Shown one piece after another: positions 25,354-31,864 of a DNA stretch of 41,872 bases. Under the pieces are notes generated by a model. The model was given only the letters and a program-made list of their open reading frames with translations. It was not told the origin of the DNA and did not search any database. Both the position numbers and the translations under genes were made by a program. Each line of letters starts with the position of its first letter. Within the stretch, counting starts at the first letter, position 1. Source of the DNA: Aquipseudomonas alcaligenes MRY13-0052 (lineage in GTDB: Bacteria > Pseudomonadota > Gammaproteobacteria > Pseudomonadales > Pseudomonadaceae); contig BATO01000057.1 in assembly GCA_000474255.1 (NCBI GenBank), positions 1-41,872 of the forward strand. The letters are read 5' to 3'.

Positions 25354-25530
25354 TTATCTGCAGCTATCCAACGCTTCCTGAATCTTCAGTTTCGTTTCGA
25401 TACCCGGGCAATACCGGCAGTAGCCGATCACCTCCTGCCGCTCCTGTTCGCTCGCGTGCTGAGGGGCTTGCTGTCGGCATCGGTGGCGAAGGAGTTCACG
25501 AGTGCCGCCCGGGTCGTGAGCTGCTCATTT
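25354..25530 (-). pseudogene. Frameshifted fragment of a paralogue of the 29577-29936 gene
   Basis: The minus strand encodes ALVNSFATDADSKPLS, then, after a one-base deletion, EQERQEVIGYCRYCPGIETKLKIQEALDSC and a stop. This matches residues about 65-115 of the intact 119-residue protein at 29577-29936 (AFVNPFATDADSKPLSRLSAQERQEVIDYCRYRLGIATELKTQDELDNC). DNA identity includes a 35-base exact block (GCTGAGGGGCTTGCTGTCGG and on) near 25465-25500. The N-terminal half, including its membrane helix, is absent. Degenerate duplicate, not expected to be functional. Confidence 0.8.
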
Positions 25531-25548
25531 TACAGAGGGTTGAATCTG

Positions 25549-26271
25549 CTAGATGACCTTCACCGCCCGGCCAATGAATTGAACGGGCCCCATCGGCCGG
25601 CCCGTGGTGGAGCCCCCCGGGTTTTCCAGGGTCAGCTCGAACAACTGGCTCGGCTCCAGCGGCGGCAATTGGTCGAGGGGGACGCTGAGTTGCGCGCCAG
25701 GCTTGACCAAGCCGAGGGATACCGGCGCTTGCCAGCCCTCCGCCTTGGTCCAGAACTGCAGCACTTTGTCGCCCGGAACCTCGCCATGCCCGAGGGGGAT
25801 CAGTTGGACCCGGCGGCTGTCGCTGGCCTGCACCACCCAGCCGGGGGTCTGGTCGGTGGGGGCCACCAACACCACCATGTAGGTGATGCGCGGTGCGCTG
25901 GTGGTCAGCAGCATCGTCGCCAGCACCAGGCTTGCGGCCAGCCCGGCGCCCGCCAGGCCCCGCCATACGCCCAAGCGCCGATGCCAGGGGACGGCCACCT
26001 GCCGCGGTGCCTTGGCGTCGCCATCGAGTTGCGCGTCCAGGGTGCGGGATACCCGGCTCCACAGGCGTGGGCTGGGGGTTTTCGGCTCGACGGTCGCGGT
26101 CAGCTCCAGCAGACGGTTTTCCCAGGCAGCCACGGCTGAACGCAGATCGGCGTCGTGTTTGAGGCGCTCATGCACGGCATGCCATTGGCTGGCCGGCAGG
26201 CTGCCCAGTACATATTCCCCGGCGAGGGTGTCCAGGTCTTCGGGGCCGGTGCCATTGTGCTCGGTGTTCAT
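25549..26271 (-). CDS. Anti-sigma factor, RskA-like
   Basis: A 240-residue protein whose ATG at 26271 overlaps the sigma gene stop by four bases (ATGA). Cytoplasmic N-terminus: DLDTLAGEYVLGSLPASQWHAVHERLKHDADLRSAVAAWENRLLELTATVEP, the (A/G)EYVLG(S/T)L start typical of RskA/anti-sigma-K type proteins. One membrane helix follows (GVWRGLAGAGLAASLVLATMLL), then an extracytoplasmic domain (ITYMVVLVAPTDQTPGWVVQASDSRRVQLIPLG ... LGLVKPGAQLSVPLDQLPPLEPSQLFELTLENPGGSTTGRPMGPVQFIGRAVKV) with the closing pattern of the RskA domain. No zinc-binding HxxxCxxC motif. It should hold the adjacent ECF sigma factor inactive at the membrane. Confidence 0.9.
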   Translation of the reverse strand: MNTEHNGTGPEDLDTLAGEYVLGSLPASQWHAVHERLKHDADLRSAVAAWENRLLELTATVEPKTPSPRLWSRVSRTLDAQLDGDAKAPRQVAVPWHRRLGVWRGLAGAGLAASLVLATMLLTTSAPRITYMVVLVAPTDQTPGWVVQASDSRRVQLIPLGHGEVPGDKVLQFWTKAEGWQAPVSLGLVKPGAQLSVPLDQLPPLEPSQLFELTLENPGGSTTGRPMGPVQFIGRAVKVI

Positions 26272-26816
26272 CCCATGCACTCCCGCAGTGACGCCAGGCT
26301 GCGCTTGATCCACGCCTTGACCGTGCCTAGCGGCGCGCCGAGCAGGGCGGCGATTTCGGCATGCGTGCAGCCGTCGACGTAGGCATGCAGGATGCAGCGC
26401 CGCCGCGCCGGCTCCAGCTGCTCCAGGCATTGATGAATTCTGGCTGAACCGTGCGCCGCCAGGCTGTCGTCCACCTCCGCCACCTGCGCGTGCAGCACCG
26501 CCGCACCTGCATCATCCAGGGGCGCCTCCCGGGCACCATCGCGGATATGGTTCAGCGCCAGGTTCCGCGTGATGTTGTAGATCCAGCCGCGCGCGGAGCC
26601 ACGCGCCGGGTCGAAGCTGGCAGCGCGCGTCCAGATACGGATGAAGGCATCGTGCACGATGTCTTCGGCCAGGGCGTCGTCCCGCACGATGCGCCGGGCC
26701 ACGCCGAGCAGGCGCGCACCTTCCTGATCGTAGAGCGCCTGCAAGGCCGGCCGCTCACCTCGGGCGCAGGCGGCGAGGTGGCTCTGGTAATCGAAGGTGC
26801 TGGCAGGCTGGTCCAC
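26268..26816 (-). CDS. ECF-family RNA polymerase sigma factor
   Basis: A 182-residue protein. Region 2: LAACARGERPALQALYDQEGARLLGVARRIVRDDALAEDIVHDAFIRIWTRAASFDPARGSARGWIYNITRNLALNHIRDG. Region 4: CLEQLEPARRRCILHAYVDGCTHAEIAALLGAPLGTVKAWIKRSLASLRECMG, with a clear helix-turn-helix. No region 1 or 3, as expected for ECF sigmas. The downstream gene is its anti-sigma factor, translationally coupled. Upstream, 89 bases away on the same strand, is a DUF3455 secreted protein, a likely regulon member. In P. aeruginosa the SbrI/SbrR pair has a similar layout, but I cannot establish orthology. Confidence 0.93.
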   Translation of the reverse strand: MDQPASTFDYQSHLAACARGERPALQALYDQEGARLLGVARRIVRDDALAEDIVHDAFIRIWTRAASFDPARGSARGWIYNITRNLALNHIRDGAREAPLDDAGAAVLHAQVAEVDDSLAAHGSARIHQCLEQLEPARRRCILHAYVDGCTHAEIAALLGAPLGTVKAWIKRSLASLRECMG

Positions 26817-26905
26817 TTTCTGCGCTCGAGGGTGCCCCGGCCCGCCTGGCCGGGGTGTGTCGTTGAGCGTAGCCGACGGCTCGCCTCGCGCCTGCCCGGG
26901 CGAGC

Positions 26906-27436
26906 TCAGTTGGCCCCCCAGAATAGGTAGTCGGCCTGGTACTTGACGACCTGCCGCTGCCCCTTGTTCTCGGCGGCGCAGGTATCGCTGGGCGCGACGC
27001 CACCCCGGGTCGCCAGGCGCTGCACGAAGCTGACGCCGCTCATGGCGCCCTTGCCCTCGGCGGGGTTGGCCTTGACCAACTGGTACGGGATATCGCCTGT
27101 TCCAGCCGGCGCGACGGCCACCTGCGTGCCGGTGATCTTCGACCCGTCACGGGCCTGCCAGGTGGCAGGCGGCCCGAAGTAGTCCCCTACCGGCTTCCCG
27201 GCCCGGTCATTGAGCACGGCCTTGGGGCCGACGAAAAACCACTCGGTCTGGCCTGGCGCACCCGCCTTGTCGCGGCATTCGTAGGTGATTTCGCCCACGC
27301 CGACGGTTTCGAGCAGGACCTTGTGGCCATCGGGCACCTTCACGGCGTCGGGCACGGCCGCCTGGGTATTGAGGCTTTGCAGGGCGAGGCACAGGACGAG
27401 GCCGCTGAGCAGGCCACTGGCAGGTTTTACGTTCAT
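26906..27436 (-). CDS. DUF3455-family secreted protein
   Basis: A 176-residue protein; ATG at 27436 preceded by AGGAGATCG. The signal peptide is SGLLSGLVLCLALQSLNTQAA. The mature sequence follows DUF3455: VPDAVKVPDGHKVLLETVGVGEITYECRDKAGAPGQTEWFFVGPKAVLNDRAGKPVGDYFGPPATWQARDGSKITG, then SFVQRLATRGGVAPSDTCAAENKGQRQVVKYQADYLFWGA, with two Cys probably paired (ECRD, DTCAA). Family function unknown. First gene of a leftward cluster with the ECF sigma and anti-sigma genes. The 167-base upstream gap holds a GCATC-N6-GATGC dyad (27502-27517) that could be part of the promoter. Confidence 0.88.
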   Translation of the reverse strand: MNVKPASGLLSGLVLCLALQSLNTQAAVPDAVKVPDGHKVLLETVGVGEITYECRDKAGAPGQTEWFFVGPKAVLNDRAGKPVGDYFGPPATWQARDGSKITGTQVAVAPAGTGDIPYQLVKANPAEGKGAMSGVSFVQRLATRGGVAPSDTCAAENKGQRQVVKYQADYLFWGAN

Positions 27437-27562
27437 GGGGCGATCTCCTGATAGGTAATCGAAGAGGCAGATTCGGGCTGCCCATCTGTACTACCCGCCA
27501 GGCATCGTTATGGATGCAGGGCTCGACAATTTTTTTCGAACGGAGGGGCGTTGGCCTAAGTC

Positions 27563-27596
27563 CCCCACGGCAGCCATGGGCAGCGCTGCCGTGGGG
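27563..27596 (-). terminator. Hairpin after the ATP-sulfurylase-like gene
   Basis: CCCCACGGCAG, 12-base loop, CTGCCGTGGGG: a perfect 11-bp stem seven bases beyond the stop codon of the leftward gene, no T-tract. Probable terminator. Confidence 0.6.
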
Positions 27597-27603
27597 TGTG
27601 GGT

Positions 27604-29304
27604 TCAGGCGTCGTCGGCGCCGCGATAGCGGGGGTAGGGCAGGCTGTTCCAGGTGCGGTTGGCCAGGCGGTTGGCGTCCACCGCCGCCGGGATGTCGTCG
27701 AGCAGCGCACGGGCGGCGCTCAGTTCCTGCTGCACTTCCGCCTGGCCCTGGTACATGAACTCATCGGACGCGAGCTCCGGCGCCTGGCTGAATTTCTCGT
27801 CCAGGTCATCGAGCAGGCGCCGCTGCTGCCGGTGCAGGGCGTCGCGCGCGTCCTCCACCCAGGCCGGCTGCAGGCTGCGGTTGTGGTCCAGCAGGGCGCT
27901 GTATTCGCGGTAGACGCCGTCGTAGACATCGCCTGTGTGGCTGCGCGCCTCGTGGCAAGCCAGTTCCAGGTCGCGCACGGTCAGGGCGTCCGCTTCCAGG
28001 GGCTGCTGGCGCGGTACGCCGCCCAGGCGGGTGAAGCGGGTGTAGAAGGGGAACAGGCTCTGGATCACCTTGGCCACGGGCAGGGTGCCTTCGCCGTCGT
28101 CCCCCAGCCCCTTGGGCTGGATGCCCTGCATGGCCGCCAGGGCCGACTCCGGGCGCACCACCTCCTTGGGTGGCACCAGGCCGTGGCGCAGCATCTCGCG
28201 GATGCCGGTGCCGGAAATGTTCAGCCGGTAGCGTTCGTCGTGGGGGCAGGTTTCGGTCGTGGCGTGGCTGGCGCAGCGCACGCAGTAGAACACCTCGTGG
28301 AACAGGCGCACCTCGATGCCCAGCTCGCCCGGGGTGAACTGGTCGAAGATGCTGTGGCTGGCGTACTTGTCGTAGTAGCTGCCGATCCCCGCGTGGTCGC
28401 GGCCGATCAGCGCGTGGGTGCAGCCGTAGTTCTTCATGATCAGGGCGTGCAGCACCGTCTCCCGGGGGCCGGCGAAGATGTAGGTGACCCGCAGCGGCGA
28501 GAGCATGGCGCGGTCCTTCGGGTAGTAGGTTTCCAGCACGTTGCGATAGGCCTGCATGCGGTACTCGTGGCGCACGTATTCACGCTTGGCCATCTCCACC
28601 AGCGGTTGCAGCAGCAGGCCGTCGATGCCTTCCAGGGCGTTGCGGTGGATGTATTCGTGGCCGCGGTGCAGCGGGTTGGCGCCGGTGATGAAGCCGGCCA
28701 CGGAACGGAAGCCGCGTTCTTCGTAGAAGCGCTTCCAGGTGTCCCGGGGCTCCAGGCGCAATGATTCGAAGGGGCCCCAGTCGACTCGTTGCAGCAGCTG
28801 CAGCGGGCCGCCCAGGGCCACGTCGCCCATGCGCCGGTGGATTGCGTCCACGCCGGGGTGGTTGCGGTCGGTGGTGCCGAACAGCTGCCGGGCGCGCTCC
28901 TCCTTGTCGTAATCGAAGATGTCGTCGATGGCGAGGATGGCCACCGGCTCGTTGCGCTCGTCGATCAGGGCCACTTCATCGCCCACCGCCAGGGCGGCGA
29001 TCACCTCGCGGTTGCGCTCGCCCACCGGCGCGAAGCTCAGCGGCACCGGCCACACCACGCCGTTGGCCAGCCGGCCGCTGCCCAGCACCGACAGGTAGTC
29101 GGCCTGGTTCATGAAGCCCTTGTTGGGCGAGAGCACGCCGGTGGTGATCATCTCGATGGTGATCACCGCCTCCAGGTCGATGCGGATCGACGGCAATGCG
29201 CGGGAGCGCGCTATTTCTGCCCGTACCCGGTCGGCGGGCACCACCTGGTTGACCAGGGTTCCACCGTGGGGCTGCTGGGGGTAGCGATCGAAGGCGAGTT
29301 CCAT
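27604..29304 (-). CDS. ATP-sulfurylase-like protein (Sat family) with altered substrate motif and C-terminal extension
   Basis: A 566-residue protein; ATG at 29304 with GGAGG 5 bases upstream. Residues about 1-165 form the PUA-like N-terminal domain (EMITTGVLSPNKGFMNQADYLSVL). The catalytic domain has HRGHEYIH (residues 213-220, the H-x-x-H motif), GRDHAGIGSYY (301-311), a Cys cluster CVRC...C (341, 344, 353) like the zinc site of bacterial Sat, and ISGTGIREMLRHG (363-375). The usual QTRNP before HxxH reads TGANP (207-211), so the conserved Gln and Arg that contact ATP and sulfate are missing. Residues about 405-566 are a helical extension I do not recognise. Sat enzymes make APS from ATP and sulfate, or the reverse in sulfur oxidation; no apr, sox or cys genes are nearby. 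Activity should not be assumed. Confidence 0.8.
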   Translation of the reverse strand: MELAFDRYPQQPHGGTLVNQVVPADRVRAEIARSRALPSIRIDLEAVITIEMITTGVLSPNKGFMNQADYLSVLGSGRLANGVVWPVPLSFAPVGERNREVIAALAVGDEVALIDERNEPVAILAIDDIFDYDKEERARQLFGTTDRNHPGVDAIHRRMGDVALGGPLQLLQRVDWGPFESLRLEPRDTWKRFYEERGFRSVAGFITGANPLHRGHEYIHRNALEGIDGLLLQPLVEMAKREYVRHEYRMQAYRNVLETYYPKDRAMLSPLRVTYIFAGPRETVLHALIMKNYGCTHALIGRDHAGIGSYYDKYASHSIFDQFTPGELGIEVRLFHEVFYCVRCASHATTETCPHDERYRLNISGTGIREMLRHGLVPPKEVVRPESALAAMQGIQPKGLGDDGEGTLPVAKVIQSLFPFYTRFTRLGGVPRQQPLEADALTVRDLELACHEARSHTGDVYDGVYREYSALLDHNRSLQPAWVEDARDALHRQQRRLLDDLDEKFSQAPELASDEFMYQGQAEVQQELSAARALLDDIPAAVDANRLANRTWNSLPYPRYRGADDA

Positions 29305-29330
29305 GTTTCCTCCTGCTCGGCTCTGGCTCC

Positions 29331-29355
29331 GCTCCAAGGTCCGGGACCTTCGAGC
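29331..29355. promoter_or_regulatory. Interrupted palindrome upstream of the Sat-like gene
   Basis: GCTC-C-AAGGTC-CGG-GACCTT-C-GAGC: 10 of 11 arm positions pair. It lies 27-51 bases upstream of the start codon, suitable for an operator or a leader hairpin. No promoter hexamers recognised with confidence. The rest of the 272-base gap to 29576 shows no gene. Confidence 0.4.
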
Positions 29356-29576
29356 GAGTCGCACTGTGCCGTCTTGTTGGGGGTAGGACATGGCCGGTCA
29401 CGGCGGCCGTCCGCACAGCCCGTGGGCGCACCGGGCTGGCTGAACGGTATTGGCGAGGGGCGGCGGCGGACAAGGTCGTTGCCCTGTGGGGAAATTCCGT
29501 AAGTTTCGAGCGGGGCGTCTGCCGGGCGGGCGGTGTGCCTGGCCAGCAGCCGGAAGAGGGCGGTGAGCCCGGTCGA

Positions 29577-29936
29577 CTACGGCGATGCCCCTTCGCAGTT
29601 GTCGAGCTCGTCCTGCGTCTTCAATTCCGTTGCGATCCCCAGGCGATAGCGGCAGTAGTCGATCACCTCCTGCCGCTCCTGCGCGCTCAGCCGGCTGAGG
29701 GGCTTGCTGTCGGCATCGGTGGCGAAGGGGTTCACGAATGCCACCCGGAAGGAGGGCTGCTGCTTGATGAAGAAGACCAGGCGGTTGTCCTCGGCGAAGC
29801 GTGTCTGGTAGACGCCGGTGGTGAGCCAGGTGCCGAGCAATGCGGCTGCGATCAGTCCGATGAGTGCCTTTTTCAACTTGATGAAACTGCTGCAGGAGTC
29901 TTTTGAGTTCGGTGGCTTGGGTTGCGAGCCGTCCAT
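29577..29936 (-). CDS. Small membrane-anchored hypothetical protein (intact paralogue of the 25354 fragment)
   Basis: A 119-residue protein, MDGSQPKPPNSKDSCSSFIKLKKALIGLIAAALLGTWLTTGVYQTRF. One membrane helix (about residues 22-42) precedes a soluble region (EDNRLVFFIKQQPSFRVAFVNPFATDADSKPLSRLSAQERQEVIDYCRYRLGIATELKTQDELDNCEGASP) that ends with two Cys in a helical segment. A degenerate second copy exists at 25354-25530. Six bases separate it from the upstream membrane protein gene, so they are probably co-transcribed. Function unknown. Confidence 0.72.
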   Translation of the reverse strand: MDGSQPKPPNSKDSCSSFIKLKKALIGLIAAALLGTWLTTGVYQTRFAEDNRLVFFIKQQPSFRVAFVNPFATDADSKPLSRLSAQERQEVIDYCRYRLGIATELKTQDELDNCEGASP

Positions 29937-29942
29937 TCAATT

Positions 29943-30344
29943 TCACTCATTGGCTTGGCGCTCCCTGAGCCTCCTGCAGAACATCACAGTGAGGGCGGCT
30001 ACGACCGAGGCGATACAGATACTCAGCAGCGGCAGATAGGTCGGCATGTAGGTCGTGGGGTCTATCGATTCTCCCACCTGATCCAAAGCGGCCAGGATCG
30101 CGATCACGGCAAGGCTGATCGCAGTCGCGGGCTTGTTCAGCGAGGAGAGCATTCCACCGCTCAGCACGAAGAAGAAGGCTGTCGTGGAGTACACGTAGAG
30201 GTCAAACCAGAGGCCAAGCCACATAAACAGCACCAGGCTCGATAGCACGGCGGCGATGAATCCACCGAGGATGGCGAAGCTCAAGGCCATCACACTCAGG
30301 GCAAGTTCTTTCGTCCAGCTCCGGGGCCTGTTTTCCACATGCAT
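29943..30344 (-). CDS. Small integral membrane hypothetical protein
   Basis: A 133-residue protein; ATG at 30344 (MHVENRPRSWTKELALSV). AAGGA lies directly against the start, so the ribosome site is poor. Four predicted membrane helices: LALSVMALSFAILGGFIAAVL, LVLFMWLGLWFDLYVYS/TAFFFVLSGGML, ATAISLAVIAILAALDQV and LLSICIASVVAALTVMFC, with a positively charged C-terminus RRLRERQANE (cytoplasmic by the positive-inside rule). Located just upstream of the 29577-29936 gene, forming a two-gene unit. The 261-base gap to 30605 shows no gene. Confidence 0.68.
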   Translation of the reverse strand: MHVENRPRSWTKELALSVMALSFAILGGFIAAVLSSLVLFMWLGLWFDLYVYSTTAFFFVLSGGMLSSLNKPATAISLAVIAILAALDQVGESIDPTTYMPTYLPLLSICIASVVAALTVMFCRRLRERQANE

Positions 30345-30605
30345 TCCTTGGCGGTGATTCGGGAGCGGGATAGTACGAATCGGCGATGGGCACGTCATCA
30401 GCCGGGGCGCTGGGCAGGGGGCGAAGGTGCCTCGGGCGCGTTGCGACTTAGGTCGTCATCCCTCTTGCCCCCGTCACCTTCCTTGGTACTACCATCCCGC
30501 GAATTCCTTGACCCGCCGCTCCGCGCATCCCGATTCTTCCGCCGGCAAGACGCGCCTTAAAACAATAACGATGCCCACTGCGGCAACGGAACAAGGAGTT
30601 CTGTG

Positions 30606-31010
30606 ATGCTTGGTTACTACGCGCCATACAGCCGGGAATACCTCGCCACGCTGATGATCGTGACGACGCTGTTCTTCGCCCTGCCCATCTTCGTCGCCCC
30701 CATCGCCTGGGCCCGGCTCATGCGCTGGAGGATTCCGGAGCACCAGCACCTGGCGATCTACTTCGGCCGCTGCCTGGGGGCGTTCATCCTGATCATCGAG
30801 CTGGCCATGCTGCGTGCCGTCACCACGGGCACCGGGTACAGCTACGCGTTCGACCTGCTGTTCCTGGTCTTCACCCTGATGTTCGTGGTGCATGTGTATG
30901 GCGCGTTCCGGCGCATCCAGCCGATCACCGAGACACTGGAGATCGGCTTCTGGATGATCCTCTTCGGGCTCAATGTGCTGTTCTATCCGGCCACGACCAT
31001 CACGCTCTGA
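30606..31010 (+). CDS. Integral membrane hypothetical protein
   Basis: A 134-residue protein; AAGGAG at 30592-30597 and ATG at 30606 (a GTG at 30603 is possible). Four predicted helices: LATLMIVTTLFFALPIFVAPIAWA, YFGRCLGAFILIIELAMLRAV, YSYAFDLLFLVFTLMFVVHVYGAF and TLEIGFWMILFGLNVLFYP. A short amphipathic loop RLMRWRIPEHQHLAIY sits between the first two. No known motif. A hairpin follows the stop, in front of the convergent Bro-N gene. Confidence 0.75.
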   Translation: MLGYYAPYSREYLATLMIVTTLFFALPIFVAPIAWARLMRWRIPEHQHLAIYFGRCLGAFILIIELAMLRAVTTGTGYSYAFDLLFLVFTLMFVVHVYGAFRRIQPITETLEIGFWMILFGLNVLFYPATTITL

Positions 31011-31022
31011 GGGGGGGTGGAT

Positions 31023-31045
31023 GAGGGCTGGAACCTCCAGCCCTC
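31023..31045. terminator. Hairpin between convergent genes
   Basis: GAGGGCTGG, loop AACCT, CCAGCCCTC: a perfect 9-bp stem between the stop codons at 31010 and 31053. Likely bidirectional terminator, no T-run. Confidence 0.65.
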
Positions 31046-31052
31046 GGCCCTG

Positions 31053-31550
31053 CTAGCCGATCACATGGGGCGGCCTGGGCAGCAGGCGCGGGCAGTCTTC
31101 GAGGGGTAGCCAGACCACGTCCTGCCAATGCAGCACCTGCAACTCCTGCCCCATCCATTGCGCCACCGAGCGCACGGGCCAGTGGCCGACCTGGGGCTGT
31201 TCGGCGCGCAGGCAGGGGATCACCTGCTGGGTGATCCATTGGCGGATGCAGCGGTTTTCCGGGTGGTAGTAGTGGATCAGCGCGGCATAGGCGCCGGATT
31301 CGCTCACCAGCCATTCGCACTTGAAGTCGCCATGGCCGTTGCGTATCCAGGCGATCTGCATCTGGTCGTCATCCAGGTTGTGCGGCAGGCGCTCGGCCAG
31401 GGGCGGGTGGTTCATCAGCCGGGCCAGGTCGGTGACGGCGAACCAGGGTTGGTCTTCCAGCAGCACGGCGCGCAGCAGGCGCTTGTGGCGGGTGAAGAGG
31501 GTGGGGATGAGGATTTCTTGATCGGGGCGGGGGTGGGTGGAGTCAGGCAT
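31053..31550 (-). CDS. Bro-N domain protein (phage antirepressor-like)
   Basis: A 165-residue protein; ATG at 31550. The ribosome site AGAGG (31559-31563) lies eight bases upstream. Residues about 17-115 form a Bro-N domain: TLFTRHKRLLRAVLLEDQPWFAVTDLARLMN, then QMQIAWIRNGHGDFKCEWLVSESGAYAALIHYYHPENRCIRQWITQQVIPCLR, the W(F/V)..DLA and SE(S)G.Y.L..(R/Y)....(FR..W)..V.P.(L/I)R patterns of BRO/antirepressor proteins. There is no recognisable KilA-C or Ant C-terminal domain; the last 45 residues are short and Trp/Pro-rich. Its ribosome site is complementary to a 76-nt structured RNA encoded immediately upstream on the same strand, as in the P1 C4-ant and P4 CI systems, so it is probably translationally repressed. 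Confidence 0.85.
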   Translation of the reverse strand: MPDSTHPRPDQEILIPTLFTRHKRLLRAVLLEDQPWFAVTDLARLMNHPPLAERLPHNLDDDQMQIAWIRNGHGDFKCEWLVSESGAYAALIHYYHPENRCIRQWITQQVIPCLRAEQPQVGHWPVRSVAQWMGQELQVLHWQDVVWLPLEDCPRLLPRPPHVIG

Positions 31551-31558
31551 ATCCGTTA

Positions 31559-31593
31559 CCTCTGCTTGATGAAGCAGCTTTCTTAGGGCTGCT
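31559..31593 (-). promoter_or_regulatory. Downstream antisense target (seqC-like) overlapping the Bro-N ribosome site
   Basis: On the minus strand: hairpin AGCAGC-CCTAAGAAA-GCTGCT (31573-31593), then CAAGCAGAGG (31559-31568) containing the AGAGG ribosome site. TAAGAAA is complementary to TTTCTTA, and CAAGCAGAGG to CCTCTGCTTG, both in the 76-nt RNA at 31597-31672, in the antiparallel order needed for bipartite pairing. Confidence 0.72.
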
Positions 31594-31596
31594 GGC

Positions 31597-31672
31597 GTCG
31601 GGAGTTAAGAAAACCCCAAGCAGAGGGCCGGACGTATTCCCCTTTCGGGTCTTGTATTAGCCCACTCCCGAC
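31597..31672 (-). ncRNA. C4/CI-type antisense RNA candidate
   Basis: A 76-nt segment closed by a perfect 9-bp stem (GTCGGGAGT at the 5' end, ACTCCCGAC at the 3' end). Inside are a GGGC/GCCC arm and a CCC-GAAA-GGG tetraloop hairpin, then a single-stranded candidate region holding CCTCTGCTTG and TTTCTTA. These two blocks are complementary (10/10 and 7/7) to the downstream target at the Bro-N ribosome site, and (9/10 and 7/7) to an upstream target at 31745-31768. Length, position before an antirepressor-like gene and bipartite complementarity match phage P1 C4 RNA (about 77 nt) and the P4 CI RNA. Processing from a longer leader is expected, as in P4. Confidence 0.75.
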
Positions 31673-31862
31673 ATAACAGAGATTTTTGCGTGCGCGAGTA
31701 TGCCGCGAGCACAAAAAAGCCGCTGAACTTTCGGGAGCGGTGGACCGCTGCTTGATGGGCGTTTCTTAGGCGCCGGGTACGGAGGCTATGGGCGCACCCG
31801 GAAAGTGGCAATGCAGTTACCGCGTGGGAAATGGCTGATCGGCAAGCAGAAACGTGAAGGCG
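31605..31862 (-). CDS. Ash-like reading frame overlapping the antisense RNA (start unclear)
   Basis: An open frame ending at TAA 31605-31607 encodes ...FFVLAAYSRTQKSLLCREWANTRPERGIRPALCLGFS. This resembles the C-terminus of phage Ash/Icd-type proteins (pattern Q(K)S..C..(D/E)(W)A.T(R/K)P.RG...GP.LGF) that in P4/P1-like elements is likewise encoded through the C4/CI RNA. No ATG or GTG start is visible within the native part, and 5' of 31862 the frame runs into REP DNA. I list it as a probable remnant or a dual-use segment; protein expression is uncertain. Confidence 0.4.
   Translation of the reverse strand, partial: RLHVSACRSAISHAVTALPLSGCAHSLRTRRLRNAHQAAVHRSRKFSGFFVLAAYSRTQKSLLCREWANTRPERGIRPALCLGFS
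31713..31774 (-). promoter_or_regulatory. Upstream antisense target (seqA-like) with switchable terminator
   Basis: On the minus strand: hairpin GGCG-CCTAAGAAA-CGCC (31758-31774), with the same 9-base loop as the downstream target but a different stem, then CAAGCAGCGG (31745-31754). Its AGCGG can pair with the next CCGCT (31736-31740, loop TCCA). Alternatively CCGCT pairs with a later AGCGG (31720-31724) followed by six T's (31713-31718), an intrinsic terminator. The two hairpins exclude each other. Antisense binding to CAAGCAGCGG would free CCGCT and favour termination, as in phage P4 immunity. Confidence 0.6.
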
Positions 31863-31864
31863 GC

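Noticed and set aside
27514-28764. 416-residue plus-strand frame opposite the Sat-like gene
   Set aside because: Shadow of the Sat-like gene; no ribosome site, no recognisable domain.
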